Source of the DNA: Streptomyces alanosinicus
GTDB taxonomy: Bacteria > Actinomycetota > Actinomycetes > Streptomycetales > Streptomycetaceae
NCBI RefSeq assembly: GCF_014650595.1
Contig: NZ_BMVG01000027.1
Span: 1 to 64,000, forward strand
Reading direction: 5' to 3'
Length of the DNA stretch: 64,000 bases
Each line of letters opens with the position of its first letter. Within the stretch, counting starts at the first letter, position 1. The notes beneath the pieces were generated by a model. That model ran no database searches, was not told the origin of the DNA, and worked only from the letters and a program-made list of their open reading frames with translations. The translations under genes were made by a program, and so were the position numbers. Below, piece after piece: positions 36,507 to 45,885 of the stretch.

Positions 36507-37427
36507 CTACGAGACACCCCTTCGATACCGCCCCGGTGCCACCCCGTACTCCCGCTTGAACGCCTTGGCGAAGGCGAACTCCGAGGTGTAGCCGGTGCGT
36601 TCGGCGACCTGGCGCAGGGAGAGGTCGTCATGGCGCAGCAGCCGGCTCGCCGTCGTCATCCGCCACCACGTCAGATACGTCAGCGGCGGCTCGCCCACCA
36701 GCGCCGCGAACCGGCGGGCGAAGGCCGCGCGGGACAGCCCGCCGGCGGCGCCCAGCTCGGCCACCGTCCAGGCGCGCGCCGGTGCGCCGTGGATCGCGCG
36801 CAGCGCCGCCGCGACCGCCGGATCGGCCAGCGCCGCCGCCCAGCCCCGCGCCCGGCCCGCCGCCCGCTCGCTCTCCCACCAGGCCCGCAGGATGTACAGC
36901 AGCAGCGTGTCGAGCAGTGAGGTGACGATCGCGTCGGTGCCCGGCCGCTGTTCCTCAAGCTCCATCCCGAGCAGTTCCACCGCGGCCTGCAGCGAGCGGT
37001 GGCCGCCGACCCGGGCCGGCAGATGCACGACCTCCGGCAGCTCGGCCAGCAGCCGGTGTGCCCGCTCCCGGTCCAGCCGGTAGACCCCGCACAGCGTGAC
37101 GGTGTCCGGGCAGCCCTCCCCCGGCCCCTCGGGTGCCGTCCCGCTCCAGGTGCCGTCGGGCAGCAGCGCTACGTCCCGCACGGCCACGCCGGGCGCACTG
37201 ACCAGGCAGTGCCCGAGCCCGTGCGCGAGGAAGACCACATCCCCGGGTGCCAGCGCCACCGGCTCCCCGTCCTGCGGTATCAGCCAGGCCGAGCCACGCA
37301 GCACCACATGGAACCCGACCTCGTAGGCGGCGGCGAACCGCAGCCCCCACGGCGCGTACTTGTAATGGCGGGCGGAATGCGGCCGGCCGGCCCGCATGGC
37401 CGCGACGACATCGCTGAGCACGTCCAT
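36507..37427 (-). CDS. AraC-family transcriptional regulator with cupin domain
   Basis: 306 aa. N-terminal cupin sensing domain (about 5-180; YEVGFHVVLRGSAWLIP, PGDVVFLAHGLGHCL). C-terminal AraC HTH pair (about 205-300): WTVAELGAAGGLSRAAFARRF, then LRQVAERTGYTSEFAFAKAFKREYGVAPGRYR. Divergent from the quinone-type oxidoreductase (103-bp gap), which is its probable target; such pairs are common in Streptomyces. Confidence 0.92.
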   Translation of the reverse strand: MDVLSDVVAAMRAGRPHSARHYKYAPWGLRFAAAYEVGFHVVLRGSAWLIPQDGEPVALAPGDVVFLAHGLGHCLVSAPGVAVRDVALLPDGTWSGTAPEGPGEGCPDTVTLCGVYRLDRERAHRLLAELPEVVHLPARVGGHRSLQAAVELLGMELEEQRPGTDAIVTSLLDTLLLYILRAWWESERAAGRARGWAAALADPAVAAALRAIHGAPARAWTVAELGAAGGLSRAAFARRFAALVGEPPLTYLTWWRMTTASRLLRHDDLSLRQVAERTGYTSEFAFAKAFKREYGVAPGRYRRGVS

Positions 37428-37530
37428 GCCCCCACCCTAGTCGGCGCGTTCCCACCCGGAAGACGTACGGACATGAAAACAAGACCAGGAGACATGGAGC
37501 GTCTGGCGGAGGGGCCATAGCGTCGACGGC

Positions 37531-38526
37531 ATGACAACAACGTCCGCACGCACAGTGCTCTTTCACGAGATCGGCGGCCCCGACGTGCTCACGGTCGAGG
37601 AGGCCGCGCTGCCCGCACCCGGACCGGACGAGGTCCTCGTGCGATGGGAGACGCTCGGCCTCAACCGCGCCGAGGCCCTCTTCCGCGCGGGTACTTACTA
37701 CTACCAGCCCACCCTGCCGGCCTCCCGCATCGGCTACGAGGCGGCCGGCGAGGTCGAGGCCGTCGGCGCGGACGTGACCGCGTTCGCGCCGGGCGACCGG
37801 GTGCTCGCCGCCGCCAACTTCCCCCTCGGCTCGCACGGCGTCCACGCCGAACGCTCCGTCCTGCCGGCCGCCGCCCTCGTCCCGTGCCCCGCCGGCCTCG
37901 ACGCCGTCACCGGCGCCGCCCTCTGGCTCACCTACACCACCGCCTACGGCGCCCTGGTCGAGCGGGCCGGGCTGCTCCCCGGGCAGCGGGTGCTGATCAC
38001 CGGGGCCTCCAGCGGGGTCGGCACGGCCGCGATCCAGGTCGTCCGGCGGGCCGGGGCCGTACCGATCGTCACCACGCGCACCGAGGGCAAGCGGCGGCAG
38101 CTGCTCGAACTGGGCGCGGAGCACGTGATCGTCAGCGACGACGAGGACGTGGTGCATCAGGCGCGCCGGCTGACCGACGGGCGGGGCGTGGACATCGTGC
38201 TGGACGCGATCGGCGGCCCCGGCTTCGCGGAACTCGGCGGCGCGATCGTGCGGGACGGCACCCTGGTCAGCTATGGCTGGCTGGACGAGCGGCCCATCGC
38301 GCTGCCCCGGCAGTGGCCGCTCACCGTCCACGGATACGCCAACATCGTCCTCAGCGGCGACGCGGCCGGCCGCCACCGCGCAGCCCACTACCTGGCCGCC
38401 GGTCTCGCGGACGGCAGTCTGCGCCCGGTGATCGCCGAGGTCTTCGACGGCCTCGACAGCATCCGGGACGCGCACCGCCTGATGGAGTCCAACCGCCATA
38501 CGGGCAAGCTCGTCGTACGCCTGTGA
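37531..38526 (+). CDS. zinc-independent MDR oxidoreductase (quinone reductase-like)
   Basis: 331 aa, medium-chain dehydrogenase fold. GroES-like domain (VLFHEIGGPDVLTVEE, GYEAAGEVEAVG), then the NAD(P)-binding domain with LITGASSGVGTAAIQVV (about 150). No structural-zinc Cys cluster is present, so it belongs to the quinone oxidoreductase/zeta-crystallin-type group, using NADPH. Divergently placed from the AraC regulator. ATG start. The cytoplasmic substrate is unknown. Confidence 0.9.
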   Translation: MTTTSARTVLFHEIGGPDVLTVEEAALPAPGPDEVLVRWETLGLNRAEALFRAGTYYYQPTLPASRIGYEAAGEVEAVGADVTAFAPGDRVLAAANFPLGSHGVHAERSVLPAAALVPCPAGLDAVTGAALWLTYTTAYGALVERAGLLPGQRVLITGASSGVGTAAIQVVRRAGAVPIVTTRTEGKRRQLLELGAEHVIVSDDEDVVHQARRLTDGRGVDIVLDAIGGPGFAELGGAIVRDGTLVSYGWLDERPIALPRQWPLTVHGYANIVLSGDAAGRHRAAHYLAAGLADGSLRPVIAEVFDGLDSIRDAHRLMESNRHTGKLVVRL

Positions 38527-38534
38527 CCTGAGCC

Positions 38535-38560
38535 GCGGCGAACGTCCACCCGTTCGCCGC
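38535..38560 (+). terminator. hairpin terminator after the oxidoreductase
   Basis: 10-bp perfect stem GCGGCGAACG (38535-38544) and CGTTCGCCGC (38551-38560) with a six-base loop. Confidence 0.75.
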
Positions 38561-38650
38561 CGGGCCGGAATACTCCCCGGCCGCCCCGGGTTGAGTCCCA
38601 CGAAGGCGCATGCGTGTGCATGCAACTGTCACTCATCCGGAAGGCCTGTC

Positions 38651-39313
38651 ATGAAGATCGGCATCATCGGTGCGGGGAACATCGGCGGCAACCTCACCCG
38701 GCGGCTCACCGCCCTCGGCCACGACGTCTTCGTGGCCAACTCCCGCGGCCCCGAGACACTCGGGCAACTGGCCGAGGAGACCGGCGCGACCCCGGTCCGG
38801 GCCGAGGACGCGGCCGAGGGCGCCGAGATCGTCGTCGTCACCGTCCCGCTCAAGGCGGTCCCGAACCTCCCCTCCGGCCTGCTGGACGGCGCCGCCGAGG
38901 GAGCGGCGGTGATCGACACCGGCAACTACTACCCGCGCGAACGCGACGGACGGATCGCCGCCATCGAGGACGAGCACCTCACCGAGAGCCGCTGGACCGA
39001 ACAGCACCTCGGCCACCCGGTGATCAAGGCCTTCAACGGCACCTACGCCCAGGACATCCTGGACCGCCACCGTCCCGCCGGCGACCCGGAGCGCCTCGCC
39101 CTCCCGGTCGCCGGCGACGACGACCGGGCCAAGCGGGCCGTCCGCGCCCTCATCGACGAACTCGGCTTCGACACGGTCGACTCGGGCGGCATCGACGACT
39201 CCTGGCGCCAGCAGCCCGGCACCCCGGTCTACGGCCTCCGCGCAGGCGCGGACGAAGTGCGCAAGGCCCTCACGGACGCCTCCCCGGAACGCCCGGCGGA
39301 CTTCCGGGGCTGA
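38651..39313 (+). CDS. NADP/F420-dependent oxidoreductase-like protein
   Basis: 220 aa. Rossmann start MKIGIIGAGNIGGNLTRRL, then VFVANSRGPETLG, which matches the coenzyme F420-dependent NADP reductase (NpdG-like) group. The conserved VIDTGNYYPRERDG and AFNGTYAQDI segments follow. Start ATG 38651 with GGAAGG eight bases upstream. The terminal motif GAGxxG supports NAD(P) binding. Whether F420 is the real partner is family inference. It may also act on imines, as several relatives do. Confidence 0.85.
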   Translation: MKIGIIGAGNIGGNLTRRLTALGHDVFVANSRGPETLGQLAEETGATPVRAEDAAEGAEIVVVTVPLKAVPNLPSGLLDGAAEGAAVIDTGNYYPRERDGRIAAIEDEHLTESRWTEQHLGHPVIKAFNGTYAQDILDRHRPAGDPERLALPVAGDDDRAKRAVRALIDELGFDTVDSGGIDDSWRQQPGTPVYGLRAGADEVRKALTDASPERPADFRG

Positions 39314-39360
39314 CGTCCCCTACGGCGTTGCCCTGCGGCGTTGCTTCTACGGCGTCGGCC

Positions 39361-39915
39361 TTACGGTGTAGCCCAGTCCTGGAGTGCGGCCTTGCTGGCG
39401 AAGTCCGCCACGTCCTTGTCATGGGGCGTGCTGGTGTACTGGTGGAAGCGCCACTTCGCCTTGATGCGCGGATGGCCCGCGCTCACATAGTCCGCGATCC
39501 ACAGACCGTCGGCCGCGTAGGACGTGGTGTCGAGGTTCAGCCAGAACTCGCGGTTGCAGTACAGGATGACCCGGTGGCCCGGCCGCAGGGCCTTCACCTT
39601 CCTGAGGAACGAGTCCTTCTCCGCATTGCTCGCGTGGGTGCCGTCGCCGGTGGTCTCCCAGTCGACGGCGAGGATGTCGCCCGCCTTCGACGGGGCCTTG
39701 GCCACGAAGTACTCCGCCTGGGCGGTGAGGTTGCCGGGCCACAGGAAGTGATAGAAGCCCACGACCAGTCCGGCGTCACGGGCGGTCTTCGCCTGGGCGC
39801 CGGCGTGGGGGTTGACGTACGAGTGGCCCTCCGTCGCTTTCATGAAGGCGAAGGAGAGGCCGCTCGTGTCGTAGGAGGACGACTGGAACGCGCTGACGTC
39901 GATGCCGCGGAGCAT
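39361..39915 (-). CDS. GH25 lysozyme-like protein, no signal peptide
   Basis: 184 aa. GH25 fold marks: GIDVSAFQSS, FAFMKATEGHSYVNP, GFYHFLWPGN, catalytic ILAVDWETTGDG (Asp and Glu of the DxE pair), LYCNREFWLN, and WRFHQYTS near the end. Muramidase of the Cellosyl/Chalaropsis type is therefore expected. The protein starts at the catalytic domain with no visible signal peptide, so export would need another route, or the action is on cell debris after lysis. Confidence 0.85.
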   Translation of the reverse strand: MLRGIDVSAFQSSSYDTSGLSFAFMKATEGHSYVNPHAGAQAKTARDAGLVVGFYHFLWPGNLTAQAEYFVAKAPSKAGDILAVDWETTGDGTHASNAEKDSFLRKVKALRPGHRVILYCNREFWLNLDTTSYAADGLWIADYVSAGHPRIKAKWRFHQYTSTPHDKDVADFASKAALQDWATP

Positions 39916-40012
39916 GTGGGGGACTCCTTGGTGTGCCGGTGAGGGATGAGGAGTTGCTGGTTGAGTGATGCCCCGCGACGGCCCGCCCGATCCGCCTCGG
40001 GCGGGGGGAACG

Positions 40013-41050
40013 TCAGCTCCGGGGGACCGTCGAACTCAGGACCGACGCGGACTTCGTCGACCAGTCGGAGGTGATGATGCTCGCGTGGTTCTTGGCGAGC
40101 AGCGCCAGCCTGGCGGCGACCTCGGCGTCCGTCGGGTCCGTGGAGGAGATGGCCGGGGAGACGCCGGCGGCATCGGTCATGATCGAGATGTAGTGGTTCG
40201 TGGAGTAGAACGCGGTGTCGTAGCCCTTGTTCACATAGGTGGCCGCGTCACCGTCGAAGAACACGAACCAGGGGCGGATCGAGGGGTCGGAGGTCCAGCG
40301 GGTCGCCCGCGGGTCGCCGCCCGCCGCGCCCAGCACCGCGGGGAAGGCCTCGGCCCGGGAGATCTGCCCGGCCGCGTACAGATCGCGCAGATGGTCGCCG
40401 TACTCCTGGTCCGTCCAGTAGTGGTCGAACGGGTTGGCCTGCTCGACGGTGCCCGGGATCATCTCGAAGAGGAACTTGCCCTTGAGGGAGTCGCGGCTCG
40501 GCCAGGCGTTCGCCTTCGCCGCCGCGTCGAGCGAGCTGTAGGTGCCCCCCAGCAGATCGGCCGGCTTGTAGACGCTGCTGCCGAGCTTCTGCGCCACGAG
40601 CGCGTCGAACTGCCCCGGCCCCATGCCCCCGTTGTTGTTGAAGCCGACCTTCATCTCCACCTTGATGACGATCGGCGGGTGGTCGGGGTGGAGCTGGTTC
40701 CACGCGGCCATGTTGTCCAGGCAACTGCCGAGATCCTGGTCGCGGTTCTTGCTGTACAGCTCGCCCGGGGTCTTCGCCGCCTCGCAGTTGTTGTTGTCGC
40801 CCAGCGGATTGCTGTGGCTGACCCGCCAGCGGTGGGTGAGGCTGTCCACGTACACGTCCAGCTCCAGCAGTGAGGCGCCGGAGTCCAGCGCCTGCGCGAA
40901 GTACGTGTACTTGGCCTTGTCGTACGCGTTGTGCGTGCCGATCGCCGTCGTCCCGGAGAACGCGGGGGCTGCCGCGTGCGCGGTGCCCGGCCCCACCATC
41001 AGCACGGCGGCCGCTCCCAGGACCGCCGCCGCCCGTCCCACTGCGCCCAT
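40013..41050 (-). CDS. secreted phosphoinositide-phospholipase C-like protein
   Basis: 345 aa. Signal peptide (about 1-26, ending AHA-AAP). PI-PLC-like TIM-barrel marks: AIGTHNAYDKAKYTYF (His as first catalytic residue), LLELDVYVDSLTHRWRVSHSN (metal-binding acidic residues and second His), IVIKVEMKVGF, and FLFEMIPG. It fits the calcium-dependent PI-PLC X-like group (Ca2+-PLC1 type) of Streptomyces; activity on phosphatidylinositol is inferred. The ATG is preceded by a purine-rich GGGAG. Monocistronic by context. Confidence 0.85.
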   Translation of the reverse strand: MGAVGRAAAVLGAAAVLMVGPGTAHAAAPAFSGTTAIGTHNAYDKAKYTYFAQALDSGASLLELDVYVDSLTHRWRVSHSNPLGDNNNCEAAKTPGELYSKNRDQDLGSCLDNMAAWNQLHPDHPPIVIKVEMKVGFNNNGGMGPGQFDALVAQKLGSSVYKPADLLGGTYSSLDAAAKANAWPSRDSLKGKFLFEMIPGTVEQANPFDHYWTDQEYGDHLRDLYAAGQISRAEAFPAVLGAAGGDPRATRWTSDPSIRPWFVFFDGDAATYVNKGYDTAFYSTNHYISIMTDAAGVSPAISSTDPTDAEVAARLALLAKNHASIITSDWSTKSASVLSSTVPRS

Positions 41051-41183
41051 CGCTCAACTCCCGTTCCGTCGAAACCAGTTGGCGCAAGAGTAGGAGCAGG
41101 CGGTTACTGCGCGGTAGCTCCCGGAGGAACAGCAGTCACTCCCGGCCGGTGTGTGACGGGTCCGGACTGAGGTGCGACTGGCG

Positions 41184-41205
41184 GCTAGATTGCTAGCATG
41201 CTAGC
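41184..41205. promoter_or_regulatory. palindromic operator-like site ahead of the RHH gene
   Basis: GCTAG occurs three times at an exact 8-bp spacing (41184, 41192, 41200), and GCTAGCATGCTAGC (41192-41205) is a 14-bp perfect palindrome. It ends 10 bp before the GTG of the ribbon-helix-helix gene. RHH dimers usually bind repeated short half-sites in their own promoters, so this is a good candidate autoregulatory operator. Confidence 0.7.
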
Positions 41206-41214
41206 GTCGAAGGC

Positions 41215-41400
41215 GTGGGAGACGAGGAAGTCAAGCAGTTCAACGTGTACCTGCCGATCGGGCTGATCAAGCAGGTCAAGTACCGCGCCATCGAGTCGGG
41301 TTCGTCCCTGTCCGCGCTGGTCGCGGACGCGCTGCGGGCCTACCTCGACGACGCCCATGGGCAGGGAAAAGGACCGCAGCCGACCGAGAAGGAGACCTGA
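41215..41400 (+). CDS. ribbon-helix-helix DNA-binding protein
   Basis: 61 aa. Motif order fits CopG/Arc-type RHH: beta-strand EVKQFNVYLP, helix GLIKQVKYRAIES, turn, helix LSALVADALRAYLDD, then a polar tail (GQGKGPQPTEKET). GTG start 41215. It lies just 3' of a perfect palindrome and 1 bp before the VOC gene, so it probably regulates its own operon (RHH, VOC protein, methyltransferase). No toxin partner of known type is adjacent; the next gene is enzyme-like. Confidence 0.8.
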   Translation: MGDEEVKQFNVYLPIGLIKQVKYRAIESGSSLSALVADALRAYLDDAHGQGKGPQPTEKET

Positions 41401-41401
41401 C

Positions 41402-41752
41402 ATGGCGACCGAAGGCATCGAGGCCGTGTTCCTGGAGACCCACAACTGGGGAAAGGCGGCCCAGTTCTTCCAGGCGCTGGGCTACGACCTGGAGTTCGAG
41501 ACCGACCACAACTCCGGCCAGTTCCGCAACGGCGAGGGACCGTACGTCTTCATCGCCGAGATCCCCGAGGACCGCGAGCCCCGGACGCAGCTCGTGCTGA
41601 AGGTGCCGGACGCGGACGCGTTCCGTGCCGATCCCGCCGTCGAGGTGGTCACACCGTTCGAGGACACCCACTTCGGCACGCGCCTGATGACGGTCCGCGA
41701 TCCGGACGGACGCCTGTGGAGCCTCCAGGCCCCCCGCAAGGACCAGCCGTGA
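41402..41752 (+). CDS. VOC (glyoxalase/bleomycin-resistance fold) family protein
   Basis: 116 aa, start ATG 41402 with AAGGAG eight bases ahead. A single VOC domain: IEAVFLETHNWGKAAQFFQALGY, then FETDHNSGQFR, VFIAEIPED, TPFEDTHFGTRLMTVRDPDGRLWSLQ. The final DPDGRLW segment is typical. Metal-ligand residues (His, Glu) are plausible. Its specific substrate cannot be assigned. Second gene of a three-gene operon; the stop overlaps the next start by GTGA. Confidence 0.85.
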   Translation: MATEGIEAVFLETHNWGKAAQFFQALGYDLEFETDHNSGQFRNGEGPYVFIAEIPEDREPRTQLVLKVPDADAFRADPAVEVVTPFEDTHFGTRLMTVRDPDGRLWSLQAPRKDQP

Positions 41753-42603
41753 CGGCCGAGGGCACACCGGACAACACCGCCGTGCGATGCGCCCTGTGGC
41801 GGGCGATGCACGTCCTGACGGACCCGCCTCCGCATGTCCTTCGGGACGAGGTCGGTCTGCGCCTCGCGGATCCGGGCGACGGCTGGCGCGAGCGCCCCGA
41901 CATGGATCCGCGGGCCACCCGTGGGTTCCGGGCGGCCGTCGTGGCCCGCGCCCGGTTCATCGAGGACCTGGTCGCCGAGCAGGCCGCGCGGGGCGTCGAC
42001 CAGTACGTCCTGCTGGGCGCCGGCCTCGACACCTTCGCCCAGCGCGTCCCGGAGACCGCCTCCCGGCCGCGCGTCTTCGAGGTCGACCAGCCCGGCCCGC
42101 AGCAGTGGAAGCGCGACCGCCTCACGTCTCTCGGCTACGGCATCCCCGACTGGCTGCGCCTGGTGCCGGTCGACTTCGAGGCGAGCGGCGGCGCCTGGCG
42201 GGAGCAGCTCACGGCGGCCGGATTCGACCCGGGCCGGCCGGCGGTCGTCGCCTCCAGCGGCGTCACGATGTACCTCACCAAGGAGGCCACGGCGGCGACC
42301 CTGCGGCAGATCGCCGGGCTGGCCCCGGGCTCGACCCTCGCCATGACCTTCCTGCTGCCGGAGGACCTCGTGGCCGAGGCCGACCGTCCGGGCCTGCGCG
42401 CCAGCAAGGCGGGCGCACGCGGCTCGGGCACGCCCTTCCTCAGCTTCTACACCCCCGAGGAGATGCTGCACCTGGCCCACGAGGCGGGCTTCCCCCAGGT
42501 CCGGCACGTCCCGGGCACCTCACTCGCCGAGCGCTACTTCACCGATCGCAGCGACGGCCTGCGCCCGTCGACGGGGGAGGACCTGCTGCTGGCGACGGTG
42601 TGA
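41749..42603 (+). CDS. class I SAM-dependent methyltransferase (PPM/LCMT family)
   Basis: 284 aa from GTG 41749 overlapping the VOC stop. TIGR00027-type leucine-carboxyl methyltransferase-like: N-terminal RCALWRAMHVL, RARFIEDLVAEQAARGVDQYVLLGAGLDTFAQR (SAM loop), RVFEVDQPGPQQWKRDRL, then ASSGVTMYL and FLSFYTPEEM. This family O-methylates carboxyl groups in many actinobacterial natural products or housekeeping roles. Natural substrate unknown. The VOC partner suggests a small-molecule substrate. Confidence 0.88.
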   Translation: MTAEGTPDNTAVRCALWRAMHVLTDPPPHVLRDEVGLRLADPGDGWRERPDMDPRATRGFRAAVVARARFIEDLVAEQAARGVDQYVLLGAGLDTFAQRVPETASRPRVFEVDQPGPQQWKRDRLTSLGYGIPDWLRLVPVDFEASGGAWREQLTAAGFDPGRPAVVASSGVTMYLTKEATAATLRQIAGLAPGSTLAMTFLLPEDLVAEADRPGLRASKAGARGSGTPFLSFYTPEEMLHLAHEAGFPQVRHVPGTSLAERYFTDRSDGLRPSTGEDLLLATV

Positions 42604-42643
42604 GGGGCTGCCACCGGAGAATCCCGGCGCTTCGAGTGCCTCC

Positions 42644-44011
<1,368 letters not shown>

Positions 44012-44105
44012 GGTCACTCCTCAGGAAACAGGGGGTGGCGGGACACCCACCGGCGCTCTGCGTCAGCCGCCGGAGGGCGCCCCACCAGGGACTTACGGGT
44101 CGGGC

Positions 44106-45374
44106 CTACTTGTTCAGGCCCGCGTACAGCGGGTGCTTGTCGGCGAGCGCCTTCACGCGCGCCTTGAGGGCCTCGGCGTCGTAGGACGGCTTCAGCGCCT
44201 CGGCGATCACGTCCGCGACCTCGGCGAAGTCCTCGGCCGTGAAGCCGCGGGTCGCGAGGGCGGGCGTGCCGATGCGCAGTCCCGAGGTGACCATCGGCGG
44301 GCGAGGGTCGTTCGGGACGGCGTTGCGGTTGACCGTGATACCGACCTCGTGGAGGCGGTCCTCGGCCTGCTGGCCGTCCAGCTCGGACGCGCGCAGGTCG
44401 ACCAGGATCAGATGCACGTCCGTGCCGCCGGACAGCACGTTCACCCCGGCCTCGCGGGCGTCCGCCGCCGTCAGCCGCTCGGCGAGGATACGGGCACCCT
44501 CAACAGTACGACGCTGGCGCTCCTTGAACTCCTCCGAGGCCGCGACCTTGAAGGAGACCGCCTTCGCCGCGATCACATGCTCCAGGGGGCCGCCCTGGAA
44601 GCCCGGGAAGACGGCCGAGTTCAGCTTCTTCGCGAAGTCCTTGCCGCGGGCGAGGATGATGCCGCCGCGCGGGCCGCCGAGCGTCTTGTGCGTGGTGGAG
44701 GTCACCACGTCCGCGAACGGCACCGGGTTCGCGTGCAGGCCGGCCGCGACCAGGCCCGCGAAGTGCGCCATGTCGACCCACAGGTACGCCTCGACCTCGT
44801 CGGCGATCCGGCGGAACTCGGCGAAGTCCAGCTCACGGGGGTACGCCGACCAGCCCGCGATGATCACCTTCGGGCGGTGCTCCTTGGCGAGCCGCTCGAC
44901 CTCGGCCATGTCGACCAGGCCGGTCTCGGCGTCCACGTGGTAGGCGACCACGTTGAACTGCTTGCCGGAGAAGTTCAGGCGCATCCCGTGGGTCAGGTGG
45001 CCGCCGTGCGCGAGGTCCAGGCCGAGGATGGTGTCCCCGGGCTGGGCCAGCGCGAACAGGGCCGCCTGGTTCGCGGAGGCGCCGGAGTGGGGCTGCACAT
45101 TGGCGTACTCGGCGCCGAACAGCTCCTTGATCCGGTCGATGGCGATCTGCTCGGCGACGTCGACGTGCTCGCAGCCGCCGTAGTAGCGGCGGCCCGGGTA
45201 GCCCTCGGCGTACTTGTTGGTGAGGACCGAGCCCTGGGCCTCCATCACCGCGAGCGGTGCGAAGTTCTCGGAGGCGATCATCTCCAGCGTGGACTGCTGG
45301 CGGCCGAGCTCGGCGTCGACCGCGGCGGCGATCTCCGGGTCCAGCTCGTGCAGGGGCGTGTTCAGGACGGTCAT
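44106..45374 (-). CDS. glyA: serine hydroxymethyltransferase
   Basis: 422 aa. It interconverts glycine plus methylene-THF with serine. The PLP lysine motif is TSTTHKTLGGPRGG (Lys 230); NVQPHSGASANQAALFAL, LDLAHGGHLTHG and IIAGWSAYPRELDF are intact. It uses the glycine-cleavage products directly, since it lies 14 bp downstream of gcvH in the same operon. ATG start. It probably supplies serine to the downstream sdaA when glycine is in excess. Confidence 0.95.
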   Translation of the reverse strand: MTVLNTPLHELDPEIAAAVDAELGRQQSTLEMIASENFAPLAVMEAQGSVLTNKYAEGYPGRRYYGGCEHVDVAEQIAIDRIKELFGAEYANVQPHSGASANQAALFALAQPGDTILGLDLAHGGHLTHGMRLNFSGKQFNVVAYHVDAETGLVDMAEVERLAKEHRPKVIIAGWSAYPRELDFAEFRRIADEVEAYLWVDMAHFAGLVAAGLHANPVPFADVVTSTTHKTLGGPRGGIILARGKDFAKKLNSAVFPGFQGGPLEHVIAAKAVSFKVAASEEFKERQRRTVEGARILAERLTAADAREAGVNVLSGGTDVHLILVDLRASELDGQQAEDRLHEVGITVNRNAVPNDPRPPMVTSGLRIGTPALATRGFTAEDFAEVADVIAEALKPSYDAEALKARVKALADKHPLYAGLNK

Positions 45375-45388
45375 ACGGCTACGACTCC

Positions 45389-45766
45389 TCAGCTGCCGGA
45401 AAACTCGGTGTACTCGGCGGCGGAGAGCAGGTCGCCCGGCTCCTCCGCGACGCGTACCTTGAACAGCCAGCCGCCCTCGAAGGGGGCGGAGTTCACCAGC
45501 GACGGGTCGTCGACGACGTCCTCGTTGACCTCGGTGACCTCACCGGAGACCGGCGAGTACAGATCGGAGACCGACTTGGTCGACTCCAGCTCGCCGCAGG
45601 TCTCGCCCGCGGCCACGGTGGCGCCGACCTCGGGGAGCTGCACGAAGACGACATCGCCGAGCGCGTTGGCCGCGTGCTCCGTGATGCCGACCGTCGACAC
45701 GCCGTTCTCGGCGGCCGACAGCCACTCGTGCTCCTTGCTGTAGCGCAGCTGCTGGGGGTTGTTCAT
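45389..45766 (-). CDS. gcvH: glycine cleavage system H protein
   Basis: 125 aa. Lipoyl carrier domain with LRYSKEHEWLSA at the start, lipoylation site ESTKSVSDLY (Lys 64), GEVTEVNEDVVDDPSLVN and PFEGGWLFKV. It shuttles the aminomethyl group between P, T and L proteins. Start ATG 45766 gives the standard length; an upstream ATG in frame has no RBS. It sits between gcvT and glyA (gaps 119 and 14 bp). Confidence 0.95.
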   Translation of the reverse strand: MNNPQQLRYSKEHEWLSAAENGVSTVGITEHAANALGDVVFVQLPEVGATVAAGETCGELESTKSVSDLYSPVSGEVTEVNEDVVDDPSLVNSAPFEGGWLFKVRVAEEPGDLLSAAEYTEFSGS

Positions 45767-45885
45767 GGCCTGAATTCTCCTGTACGCGCGTGTGTGCTGG
45801 TGAAGGGGGGACTGCTGGAGACGCACGCGAGCAGCGGTGATGTGCCCGACGTCACATGCTGGGGCTGCTCGGGGCTACGACGGTG

